Below are positions 1-8,636 of a stretch of 26,747 bases of DNA, piece after piece (position 1 is the stretch's first letter; each line of letters starts with the position of its first letter). Made by a program: the position numbers and the translations under genes. Where the stretch lies: assembly GCA_049999765.1 (NCBI GenBank), contig JBNGIQ010006059.1, positions 25,032 to 51,778 of the forward strand. The letters are read 5' to 3'. The notes beneath the pieces were generated by a model. The model saw only the letters and a program-made list of their open reading frames with translations. It did not search any database and was not told the origin of the DNA. This DNA comes from Phaeoceros laevis. Its lineage: Eukaryota > Anthocerotophyta > Anthocerotopsida > Notothyladales.

Positions 1-240
1 AATCTTCATAGACAATCTTCAAAGGCAATCTTCATAGACAATCTTCAAAGGCAATCTTCATAGACAATCTTCAAAGGCAATCTTCATAGGAAATCTTCAT
101 AGACAATCTTCAAAGGCAATCTTCAAAGGAAATCTTCATAGACAATCTTCAAAGGCAATCTTCAAAGGCATTCTTCTAAGGCAATCTTTTCCATGCAATC
201 TTCAAAAGACAATCTTTTTCATGCAATCTTCACTAGAAAC
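1..240. repeat. 13-bp modular tandem repeat array
   Basis: The stretch is built from 13-bp modules of two main kinds, AATCTTCATAGAC and AATCTTCAAAGGC, which often alternate to give a 26-bp period. Towards the right edge the modules decay (TTCTTCTAAGGC, AATCTTTTCCATGC) and the array ends near 240. It runs off the left edge of the window, so its full length is unknown. No coding frame spans it. Confidence 0.9.
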
Positions 241-336
241 ACATGATCTTGAGATGCACAATGATGGAGGCAATTGGACAAAGACATCCAAGCTTTGTTT
301 GTAGGGCATGGCCAAGGACTTCACCAATTCTAATTC

Positions 337-562
337 CTACAACAGCTAAACCACAAGGAGCTAGGACCACAAGGAGCTAGGACCTACAGCAACTACACCA
401 CAAGGAGCTAGGACCACAAGGAGCTAGGACCTACAGCAACTACACCACAAGGAGCTAGGACCAACAGCAGCCAAACCACAAGGAGCTAGGACAATTCCTT
501 CATGCGGTGAATAGGAAACCACAAGGAGCTAGGAGAATTTCTTCATGCGGTGAATAGGAAGG
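337..562. repeat. 17-bp CCACAAGGAGCTAGGAC repeat cluster
   Basis: Seven copies of CCACAAGGAGCTAGGA(C) appear between about 350 and 537. Some are directly adjacent, others are separated by spacers such as CTACAGCAACTACA. The last two copies are each followed by a second shared block, TTCATGCGGTGAATAGGAA, so a larger unit was duplicated there as well. No open frame of note crosses the cluster. Confidence 0.85.
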
Positions 563-1135
563 TAGACAAAATGAAAAAAGAGGAAGAAGGGTAGCATTAT
601 ACTACAAATAGCTGTTACTAACTGAGGAACAATTCCTAACATGACATAGCTTTACCGTCATAGATAGCATGTCGAGTAGTAATACTTGGTATGCCACGAA
701 TACGGCGTGCTCGATCCCAACGTGGAATGGCCCCTTGGCCCCTTGCTACTACTAGTACTACTAGTACAGAGGTCAAGGAACTGGTGAGTTACAATGTCAT
801 CAAACTCAAGCAGAGGTCACGGAACTAGCGAGTTTGGGTGTACTCATATTTTGCATAAGCTAGTAAAAAGCTTAGAAGTGTGAAAATAAAATATCAGCCA
901 CTTTATTATCATTTGTGGCCAGTCCTCTCAATATTTTTGTACCAAAATTTTTATGCCAGCACTCCAAATTGTGCTCTACAACATCCAGAAAAGATCTCGA
1001 AAAATAACCACTCCATGATTTAGTTATGAATTAGTTTACTTATAATACCTTCAAAACTTCAAAAACTATATTAGGAGAATTTCTCATCAAGACCAAAGCA
1101 AATTTTGTACTCCTTCTCGAGATCTTTCTAACTAA
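563..1135. other. Gene-free AT-rich spacer
   Basis: I see no coding exon here. It contains a short CTACTAGTA run near 745-767 and an imperfect duplication of a GAGGTCA(A/C)GGAACT(G/A)G(T/C)GAGTT block near 769-835. The rest looks like ordinary intergenic DNA. Confidence 0.6.
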
Positions 1136-1229
1136 CCCACTCACGAAAATAATGGATAAACGTATGACCTCCTACAAGCAATCCCACTCACGAAAGTAAT
1201 GGATAAACATATGACCTCCTACAAGCAAT
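1136..1229. repeat. 47-bp tandem duplication
   Basis: Two head-to-tail copies (1136-1182 and 1183-1229) start with CCCACTCACGAAA and end with CCTCCTACAAGCAAT. They differ at only about two positions, which suggests a recent duplication. No gene overlaps them. Confidence 0.85.
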
Positions 1230-1301
1230 TAAAGAATCCTATCCACTCCCAACTGGATCTAGAGCAACTTTGAAAAAATAGCCTCAACTCCAGTTGGCAA
1301 G

Positions 1302-1431
1302 CTCGGCGATATTCATTGAAATGAATCGCCGATTCATACGTAAGTTACTACACGCTAAATAAGAATCTCGGCGATATTCATTGAAATGAATCGCCGATTC
1401 ATACATACGTTACTACACGATAAATAAGAAT
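1302..1431. repeat. Tandem duplication with an internal hairpin
   Basis: Two copies of a unit of about 65 bp (near 1302-1366 and 1367-1431) each contain TCGGCGATATTCATT, then a GAA loop, then AATGAATCGCCGA. The arms are almost perfectly complementary, with one unpaired A. The unit ends with TTACTACACG and TAAATAAGAAT. A paired hairpin duplication may be a small mobile-element remnant, but no transposase or clear target-site duplication is visible. Confidence 0.75.
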
Positions 1432-1789
1432 AGTAAAGTAACTTTTATTGAAGATGGTGGAAATTTTTTTTTAAAATATTATATTTATACGATATGTGTT
1501 CCAAGTTAGCACATGCTAGCAAGATATGATTTGGTTCGCCCTTGTTGTCATGCCCGCTGCCAAACTCAAAATACATGCTGATCATCGCCCACTCATGGAG
1601 GATGCTCATGGCCCAGTCATGCAAGATGCTGAAAATATAGTTAATGTAGTTAAAAAGGTAACACAGGATTGTAGGCACTGATATAAATATTTATAAATAT
1701 ATCGTATATACGACTATTCCAAACTACCACTTTTGAATGAACATCAAATTTGACGTCACGTGCGTAAGATTCTCGCTTCCCTATTTTAC
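1432..1789. other. AT-rich spacer, no gene seen
   Basis: The stretch lies downstream of the decayed AIG1-like copy, which is on the minus strand. A short open frame on the minus strand has no recognisable family features, and I treat it as chance. Confidence 0.5.
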
Positions 1790-2533
1790 CTATTTTACGG
1801 CTAACCGGGCCACCCACCGCCTCAACGCCTCCCGGGCCACCCACCGCCTCCACGCCACCCGGTCCGCCCACCGCCTCCACGCCTCCATACCGACAGCCTC
1901 CTCCAACAAGTTAGTGTAGGGTTTGCCTCCGTTCTGCCTTACCATGGCATCAACAGCCTGCAACAAATCTGCCACCTGCCTTTCCTGGCGCCGCTTGTCA
2001 CCAGTTCTATTGTCGAAAAGCACCATTCTGCCGTCGCACCCGCTCAACAACGTCCTAAAAGGCCCTGTCCCTCCGCTGGTGTGCTCCGCCAGCGTCGTCT
2101 CTTCCTCTTGCAACACGTCCCCCCCCGTGAAGAGCACGATCATGTACCTCCATCACTTTCTCCCCTAAAGGAGCTGCAAGCTCTCCACCACTCTGGCCTC
2201 CTCGTCCGTGAACCGGTTTCTCACGGACAGCACCAGAACCACGGCGTGGACGCCCTCTGGGGCCAGACTCAGGCACTTGCGGATCTCACTCGGGATCAGC
2301 ACTTGCGACTCGGATGCCGCAAAAATGTCCGGCGTGTCAATCACGCGGACGATGCGGCGCCTGCTCTGTCCGACATCGATGGCAGCCGACTCGAGCTGGC
2401 AGGTGGATGTCACGGCCGTGGCGCTGAAGCCGGCCCGGAATGCTGATTTCCCAAGAATGCTGTTGCCTGTAGAGCTTTTGTCGCTGCCGGTGCGCCCCAT
2501 GAGCACGATCGTGGTCTCTGCCGGTGCGGCCAT
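1790..2533 (-). pseudogene. Decayed AIG1/IAN-type GTPase copy
   Basis: The frame starting at 2533 has the same organisation as the intact AIG1-type GTPase at 3706-4611. It shares TGNSILG, RVIDTP, GVHAVVLV and NRFT near the N-terminus and LFTGGD and LFDN further on. It is broken in several ways. In-frame TAG (2165-2167) and TGA (2153-2155) lie 12 bp apart between the NRFT region and LFTGGD. The pattern fits one lost base and one gained base that cancel out, because the shifted frame between them reads GEKVM, close to the intact copy. The P-loop reads GRTGSDKS, with D where the second glycine of GxGKS should be. The DTPG motif reads DTPD. The C-terminus lacks the coiled coil and prenylation motif of the neighbour and ends in WRRW-type repeats encoded by a 27-bp minisatellite. 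The two glycine losses argue for decay, not sequencing error alone. Confidence 0.8.
1807..1887. repeat. 27-bp minisatellite, three units
   Basis: Three GC-rich 27-bp units occupy 1807-1833, 1834-1860 and 1861-1887, each centred on CCACCCACCGCCTC or a close variant. On the minus strand they encode the repeated Trp-Arg-rich tail of the decayed AIG1-like frame. Since 27 is a multiple of 3, expansion keeps the frame. Confidence 0.85.
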
Positions 2534-3705
2534 CCTTCTGCAACAAAACGATTGTCAGCTGCAATGTTGGTCACCTGCAATGTTGCCAATTCGAAAGCGT
2601 CATGTGAATGAAAGTCCTGATTATGATCTGCTAAGGGATCTGCCCATCAAGCGGCCTGCGGAATGACGCGGAGGATGGACCTTCCGTGACCACATGGACC
2701 GTCAGGTTCTGACACAGCATTGGCATCACACATGTTGTCCTCGTGGTCAATTGCCCTCGTGGTCAAGAGGTCTTTTCATGACGCGTCGCAAGGCGATTGT
2801 CCCAAGGCGTAGCATACAGTACGTATATGGTTAAAATGGAAAAAGCTCCAAAAGCCTGGGCGAAGTATATGCATTTCATCTCGGTCAATTGCACATGTAT
2901 GCGGTAGATATCACGTACGAGAAAAATTGGAAAATTTGCAGCCTAGTATACATACTTACACGCTGGCTACCAATTTGTTAAATCGACAAAACAGAAGTGA
3001 TCAACTGTGGTCAAGATTGGTCTTCACCGCAGGCTGCTTAGTTCTAGTCATCCCGGCACTGCTCACAATTCTGCTTCGAAACCTTGGAAAAACGTGACCT
3101 CTTGCAAATTTTATACATCTACCTCATGCTCAGAGTGCTCACTTGGAGCACAGCGGAACACTGCTGCTTGGTTTCCATCTCAGATTGCCACGTAGGAACA
3201 TGGGTTTGAAATCGTGCTGGCCCCAGAGTCCTGAGTAATTAATATTAGACGACCTTTCGAGATGCGGAAGTGCACACCTAGCCAATTTGTGCCTGGTCAT
3301 GAGGACTTATTAGATATCCGTCAGATTGGTCAGTATACCTTTAATCATGAGGTATACATGTTGAAATAAATTTTCGATTCGGTTTCTTCACTGAACCCTG
3401 TCGAGACTGCGTATACAGTTTCAAGAAGAAGACCTCACCTGGTCATATGAGGCCAGTCAGAAGGGAGAAACTTAAGAGTCCTGAGGTTGGCTGATCCTTT
3501 GAGCACATATTGACATGCATATGTTAGCGCTAGCCCAATTGACAAATGCAGTCTAATGACATGCTACCAATTTCACGCAAGACTGTTTTAAACACAGTTG
3601 CTCTCGCTTGCAAGCGGAGGCTTTTAGTGCACACTCTGATATCTCACGAAGTCCTGGAACCGGTGGGTAACAACCGTCACATTGCCCTGGAAAGGTTCTA
3701 TAAAT
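2534..3705. other. Spacer between the two AIG1-like copies
   Basis: About 1.2 kb holds no exon I can support. It should contain the 5' flank of the decayed copy and the 3' flank of the intact copy, both on the minus strand. Small open frames at 3007-3195 and 3546-3752 on the plus strand show no family features. Confidence 0.5.
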
Positions 3706-4611
3706 TTACAAAATGGTACAACCATTACCCCCCTTGGCCTGCAGCTCATTGAGCCGACCGCCAAGCTGCTCATTCAAAGCTCGAAGCTGCTCAGCATGGT
3801 CTCTCCCTAACTCGGCCTGCAGTTCATTGAGCCGACCGCCAAGCTGCTCATTCAAAGCTCGAAGCTGCTCAGCATGGTCTCTCACTAACTCGGCCTTGAG
3901 TTGCTGCTTCGTCGCCTCGTCGCGCGCTTCCGCGAGCTCCCGAGCCTTCTGCTCCTTTTTCTCGGCCATGGCCTTGGCTGCCTCGAACAGCTCGTTGGAA
4001 TAGGGCTTGCCCTCGTTTCTGCGCACTGTAAAGTCCACGAGCTCCAACAGTTCCGTCATCTGTTTGTCCTTGGCCTCCTTGTCTTTGGTCTTGTTATCAA
4101 ACAGGATCACTCGGTTCCCACACAAGTCGATAATGTCGTTGAGAGGGATAATGGGAGATTTTTCGAGGAATACCTTCAGAGTCATCTCCAATTCCAGCAA
4201 CTTGTCCCCGCCCGTGAAGAGGAGAATCACATGGCGCATCACGGCGTCTCCAAACAGCCGCTTCAAAGCCTTCACCACTGCATCCTCTTCCGCCGTGAAC
4301 CGGTTCCCGACGGACATCACCAGGAGCACGGCATGCACGCCATCCTTTGCCAGCTCCAAGCACTTGATCAACTCCTCCTGAACTTTGTTCTGTGGCTCGG
4401 ACGCCTCGAAAAACCCAGGCGTGTCAATCACGCGGACGACACGTCCGTTTGGTAGGATGACCGACCCTTCTTTGCATTTCTGTGTGACGGCTCCGAAGCT
4501 GAAGATGGACTTGAAGGTCTTCTCGCCCAAGATGGAGTTGCCGGTGGCACTTTTGCCGTTGCCGGTCTTCCCCATAAGCACGATTGTAGTGGAAGGCATT
4601 GATGTCGCCAT
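3706..4611 (-). CDS. AIG1/IAN-family GTPase with prenylation-type tail
   Basis: An intronless 301-aa frame starts at an ATG at 4611. It has the AIG1-type (GIMAP/IAN) G-domain order: P-loop GKTGNGKS at residues 14-21, DTPG at 63-66, NRFT at 103-106, LFTGGD at 131-136 and LFDN at 170-173. Residues about 212-292 are rich in E, K, Q, R and L and should form a coiled coil. They include two near-identical 26-aa units (241-266 and 267-292). The protein ends in CTIL, a CaaL-type motif expected to be geranylgeranylated, which would place the GTPase on a membrane. In plants this family is linked to pathogen and stress responses and to membrane-associated oligomers; the exact role here is inference. The decayed copy downstream on the same strand points to local tandem duplication. 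An intronless coding region is notable beside intron-rich neighbours. Confidence 0.93.
   Translation of the reverse strand: MATSMPSTTIVLMGKTGNGKSATGNSILGEKTFKSIFSFGAVTQKCKEGSVILPNGRVVRVIDTPGFFEASEPQNKVQEELIKCLELAKDGVHAVLLVMSVGNRFTAEEDAVVKALKRLFGDAVMRHVILLFTGGDKLLELEMTLKVFLEKSPIIPLNDIIDLCGNRVILFDNKTKDKEAKDKQMTELLELVDFTVRRNEGKPYSNELFEAAKAMAEKKEQKARELAEARDEATKQQLKAELVRDHAEQLRALNEQLGGRLNELQAELGRDHAEQLRALNEQLGGRLNELQAKGGNGCTIL
3736..3891. repeat. 78-bp in-frame tandem duplication in the GTPase
   Basis: Two 78-bp units encode residues 241-266 and 267-292 of the AIG1-type GTPase. The amino-acid copies differ at one position (V versus G after EL), and the DNA copies differ at only a few bases. The duplication lengthens the predicted coiled coil just before the CTIL tail and keeps the frame. 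Confidence 0.9.
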
Positions 4612-5807
4612 TCAATCGAGGCCTTAGCTCTGGCCACCAGCCCTTCTAATCAAGACGAGAGGAAGACCTAAGATCCGCAGGCCTCCAGGTCAGCAGGATT
4701 CACACAAGCTTGCACGCAGAGAATCAGGTGACCTCGTTCAAGCTGCTGAACGAGCAATGCCAATCTTGACAGAGAACACCTGCAAGATCGATCCCCACAT
4801 TAGAAAGAAAGCTATCTCCCATGGCCTGGCCAGCTGGAAGGGAGACAAAACAAAAGCCAAACGCATGTCCTGAACTTGCCTCCACGAGCGATCGGAGGAG
4901 TCCTGGAGGAAGGCCAAAGCGTGGATAAGCGCGTCGCTCTGAGCTGGAGAAGCGCAATTGCAGCTGAGGAGAATGGGAGAACGAGATGGATCGGCCTTCT
5001 TGTACCCGCCGCAGGAAGGAAGCAGGTAGGGCACGTACCACCATAGCCCGACTGCCCTTTTCTAAGCTGGACGACGGATGGCATGGCGGGAAAGAGGAGG
5101 GCTATCCTGGCGGCATCGACCAGGCCGATCGTGAAGAGTCCAGCCGAGACTTAAGGACTTGCGCACCATTGAGCCGAGCGTAGAAGTTCATAATACGTTT
5201 GGCCGGGGGAGCGTTTAGGCCGATCGTGAAGAGTTCAGCCGAGAGTAAAGGATTTGCGCGCCACTGAGCCGAGCGTAGAAGGTAATGTACGTTTGGCCGG
5301 GGAGCGTTTGAACCGGAGGTTCGTACCATGAAAGAGTTTCAGTTTCAGAGAGCACGCACAAGGACAGGACCGTGACCGGTACCAAGCAACTGGCTTTTGT
5401 GGACGAGACCAGTACGTCCCGTTTAGGGCTTGGAGTGAACGTGACCAATACGTCCCGATTAGTGCATCGAGGACTCCTCTTTCTGTTTTGGATCCGGTGT
5501 GTTGCAGAAACGAAAGAGGAACTAGGGACGTTCCTCCCCAGGTGGCCTGCCAGTAAATAGTTGGTCTTGTTCCGAACGCCTGGGTCTGCAGGAAGTCCAC
5601 TTGGCTCTACAGTAGTCTTTGCAGAACCGCTGCCACTGAATCGGATTTTTCGGATTGCCACTGGTTACTGGCAAGTCGAGGTTTGCTGTTACAACATGGA
5701 AAAGGAGCTGGATCTAACAGATCAGTGTGTGCACGTATATCTATGACAGCTACATTCTCAATGTGGTCAAAAATTTGCCTGACTACGGCCTCAACATCTT
5801 GTCATGA
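4612..5807. other. Spacer: AIG1 5' flank and aldolase 3' flank
   Basis: No exon is supported. The stretch lies upstream of the minus-strand GTPase start at 4611 and downstream of the aldolase stop at 5808. It includes the 95-bp tandem duplication listed separately and two copies of a short block (A(G/A)TACGTCCCG(T/A)TTAG) near 5410-5462. Several medium-length open frames here overlap one another in different phases and show no domain features. Confidence 0.5.
5122..5309. repeat. 95-bp tandem duplication
   Basis: Copy one (5122-5216) and copy two (5217-5309) both begin AGGCCGATCGTGAAGAGT, contain GAGCCGAGCGTAGAAG, and end in GTTTGGCCGGGG and AGCGTTT. They differ by scattered substitutions and small indels. 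They look non-coding and lie in the gap between two minus-strand genes. Confidence 0.8.
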
Positions 5808-7679
5808 TCACAGGGCGTAGCGTGGTTCGTAGAGTGGCCTCCTTGTGTCTTCTGACTCTCCTTCACCAGTGTACTTCCCCTGCTGCGCAAGGCAGTTGAT
5901 CCTGGCCCTGTTCAGCAAAGCCTCCTGACCTGCCTTCACATTTTGAGGTTTGCCATTCCAGGCCCTCATGACGCTATTCTGCAGTGCCCTGCCGAAGGAG
6001 AAGGATAAATGCCAGGGGCAGGGCCTTACATTGAGAGCATTCAGGTTCCAAGTGGCCTCTTCCTCTGATCGGCCTCCGGATGAAAACTGCACATGACAAA
6101 CAGGTTGAATCACAAGGTACACAATGCGGGCATTAAAGCACCCACCCCTGTAGAAGACAAATACTGCGACTTACCAGAATTCCAGGTATGTTCTGTGGCA
6201 TCACCCTCCTTAACAATGTCATAGTGTAATCGGCCACCTGCTCAGGTGGAGCCTTGTAGCCATGGTCAATACCGGGAGCGACCAAACTTGCCTTCAAAAC
6301 GATACCTTCGATTAAGACTCTATGCCGAGCAAGGTGGTAGAACACCTCCGACCACACTCGCTCAGACACATCAAGCGTTGTTTCAATGCTGTGATCACCA
6401 TCCAGAAGAATATCCACTTCAAGAACGGGTACCAAGCCGTTCTCCTGAATGGGCAAGACAACAGCAGAGGTTCAGGGTTTTAGGGTTTAGGGTTTAAGCC
6501 TGAGGCTTGCCCATCCACGACCAGAAATCAAGCAGAGTTAGTGAAACTATCGGGAGCTGCACAAAGCTTCCATCTCCTTACTTCCTGCTGCGGCCTCCAG
6601 AACCACAAGCTGAAATGAAAAGGTCGTGCAAGATTTACCTGAGAAATCGCAGCAAATAAAGCAATGTCTAGGCCCGTTCTCTGTACAGCCAGTCCAGATG
6701 GCCCATGAGGAATGCTGATCACAGATCGCCTGCACACGTACAGGACCAGCTGAGAGGCTCAGGAGGAAAGACTGTAGCATGCTCTGAGAAAGGAAAGCAA
6801 GGAGAACACACCTACCAGCACAGTCAAAACCTTCAAACTATCAAACGTACCATTTGCCATACCGAGCACCGGCCCTGTAGAACTGAGACGATCGAGAGTG
6901 AAGGTTATCAAGGCCTTGGCAATAGGTCTCACCGTTGGAACCCGGCAGGGGTACTATACCCTGGAGTTTGGACAACCGTATAACCCATTGCACTCCATTA
7001 GAAACAAGCCTTCAGCATACTCAAAGCTCGTCACTGCAAATAAGACTGTCTCTCGTCCAAGCTTATTGAGTTCGTACCCTGTCCACCTTCACGCCGGCAA
7101 CTATTTCACTCTCTGCCAGACACTCCACGAACTTTTTTCCATGGATAGTGTTTTGATAGAGACTCTCCTCGAAAAGAGTGACACCGGATATGTACTGCCC
7201 CAACCCTGGAGTTGTTACGAGCATCTGCCTGAAAGCACGCCGGTTCATCTCTGTATTCTCCAAACCAACTGCCGCCAATTTCTTTCCGCAGACAACGCTG
7301 GACTCATCCATGCCAAGGAGTCCACGCCCCGGAGAAGCAAGAACTCTCTGAGCTCCAGTCATACAACCGCAAACGCACATAAACGTAGAAGCCACAGAAA
7401 TTCAACGATGAGAAAAAACAGTCCCACATTCTATTCAACATTCGGATTCAGAACAAGCATTGCATTCGAAAAGCAGCTCTCTTAAATGCTCAGAACAAGG
7501 TATACCGCAATACTCCGTAGGTCTTCCTCATTTCCGGCTCGCACGGCCAGGCGTGCAGTAGACCGAACGCTGGTAGGGCAGGCAGCTTGGCGAACAGCGC
7601 TGCCGGTGAAGTCAGACTTGGAGAGCGCAACAGACTGCCTCAAGCCGGAGGCAGCTGCAGTTGTCGCCATAGCCGCCAT
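5808..7679 (-). CDS. FBA: Class I fructose-bisphosphate aldolase, plastid type
   Basis: Six exons join to 397 aa: 7679-7506, 7347-7078, 6960-6851, 6729-6639, 6444-6175 and 6086-5808. All introns are GT-AG. The enzyme interconverts fructose-1,6-bisphosphate with dihydroxyacetone phosphate and glyceraldehyde-3-phosphate, in the Calvin cycle and plastid glycolysis. The first 45 or so residues are rich in Ala, Ser, Thr and Arg with few acids, as in chloroplast transit peptides. Family motifs follow in order: [12 protein letters not shown] (catalytic Asp at about 72), [29 protein letters not shown] (substrate-binding Lys 184), PHGPSGLAV, a Glu at 224 matching the catalytic Glu of VEPE, the Schiff-base Lys 266 in [17 protein letters not shown] and GKYTGEGES. 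Length fits plastid class I enzymes. Oddities are VLEVDIL instead of the usual VEPEIL, and a C-terminus RYAL where most class I aldolases end in Tyr. Start is the first ATG of the exon. Intron 4 carries telomere-like repeats. Confidence 0.95.
6473..6496. repeat. Telomere-like TTTAGGG repeats in an aldolase intron
   Basis: The plus strand reads TTCAGGG, then TTTTAGGG, TTTAGGG and TTTA, so there are two good plant-type telomere units with degenerate flanks. They lie in intron 4 of the aldolase gene (6445-6638). Short tracts of this kind (telo-boxes) also occur as regulatory elements near plant housekeeping genes, so a healed telomere is not required. Confidence 0.75.
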
Positions 7680-8161
7680 TGAATCTGCACCAGGGCTCGC
7701 GGTGCGCCGGCAAACAGTGTGTAAGTTAGTTCACGTGCAGTACCCAACCCATGTCCCCCATTTGCAGGATCCCCCGGCTGAGGCGAAAAGCCGGTACACA
7801 TACGGTTTTGCCAGTAATGTGCCGGTCATGTCGCTGAAGTCTATGCGTGGGTACGTACACTATGCACAATCCCCATGTGTAAGTAACAAGGCGCTTTCTA
7901 GTTACAAAAAGCCAGAAATGTCCTGCGAAAGACAGGACAAGAGTTGCAAACCTCCAAACAGTGCCAATCCCAAACGTAACCCAAGCTATTGTGAGGCTTG
8001 CCACCTGCGTCCTGGCTGGTGGTTGACATACAACTTCTGCCATCTCGGTGACATGAGCAGAATAGAGGATCTCAAGATTCAACTACAGTACGCAGGGTCT
8101 CATGGACTGTTCCTCGAAAGTGCTGGCAAATTCCGATATTCAAAGTAATCCCGCCATTCAG
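7680..8161. other. Aldolase 5' flank
   Basis: This is the region just upstream of the minus-strand aldolase start and probably holds its promoter and 5' UTR. Open frames crossing it on both strands lack family features, so I call no gene. Confidence 0.45.
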
Positions 8162-8347
8162 TCACTTTGGCAAATGCTTCCTGATGGTAACTTTCTTTCC
8201 GTAGCCTGGTCTTGCACCACTGACAGCGACTTCTACAAGATCCTCCTGCACGTCTTCTTCGTCCGGAACAAATTCCTGTTCCTTGGTTGTGTCCTGCGCT
8301 GGAAGCTTCAAGTGGTCCTTGAAGCCCTCCCTCCTTGCAACCCTCCA
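8162..8347 (-). other. Possible unassigned coding exon
   Basis: On the minus strand a frame entering near 8347 runs about 60 codons to a TGA at 8162-8164. It is strongly acidic in the middle (VPDEEDVQEDLVEV) and basic at the end (GYGKKVTIRKHLPK), which looks more protein-like than the other frames here. It has no ATG, and an in-frame stop lies just upstream, so it would have to be a spliced 3' exon; AAG at 8348-8350 could serve as a weak acceptor. I could not connect it in phase to the gene ending at 8637. It may be a real terminal exon or chance. Confidence 0.25.
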
Positions 8348-8636
8348 CTTAGGTTACCGCTTCTGGCACTCTCCACTGCTTGCCAATGGGTGGTGATGAG
8401 TTCAGTTGATGAGAAGACCTCGGCCTGGGAGGTGGTGGCCAAAGGTTCCAGTTGTCACATGGCGATGAGAAAGCTGGTTGCTCACGATCGTGAACCCAGC
8501 GCCGGCTCCTCAGCCAACGGTGGGAGTTCGCTGCAGATTCTCCGATGGAAAGCGTTGGTGACGAGGTGGAGCTCTTCGAGATGGTGTCACCGCGAGTGTG
8601 TGGGCGATGAAGGTCCAGCAATCGGGGTCACTCACT
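8348..8636. other. 3' flank of the unidentified intronless gene
   Basis: The 289 bp downstream of the stop at 8637 (minus orientation) show no exon I can support. A strong-looking donor string, GAA then GTGAGT, lies just past the TGA of the upstream gene but cannot be used in frame. Confidence 0.4.

Noticed and set aside
1-562. Short repeats at the left edge considered as a CRISPR array
   Set aside because: Units are contiguous or have repeated spacers, no cas-like genes are present, and the genome is clearly eukaryotic.
7486-8148. Plus-strand open frame of 220 codons over the aldolase first exon
   Set aside because: It is antisense to the transit-peptide exon and promoter of the aldolase; composition and content show no family features.
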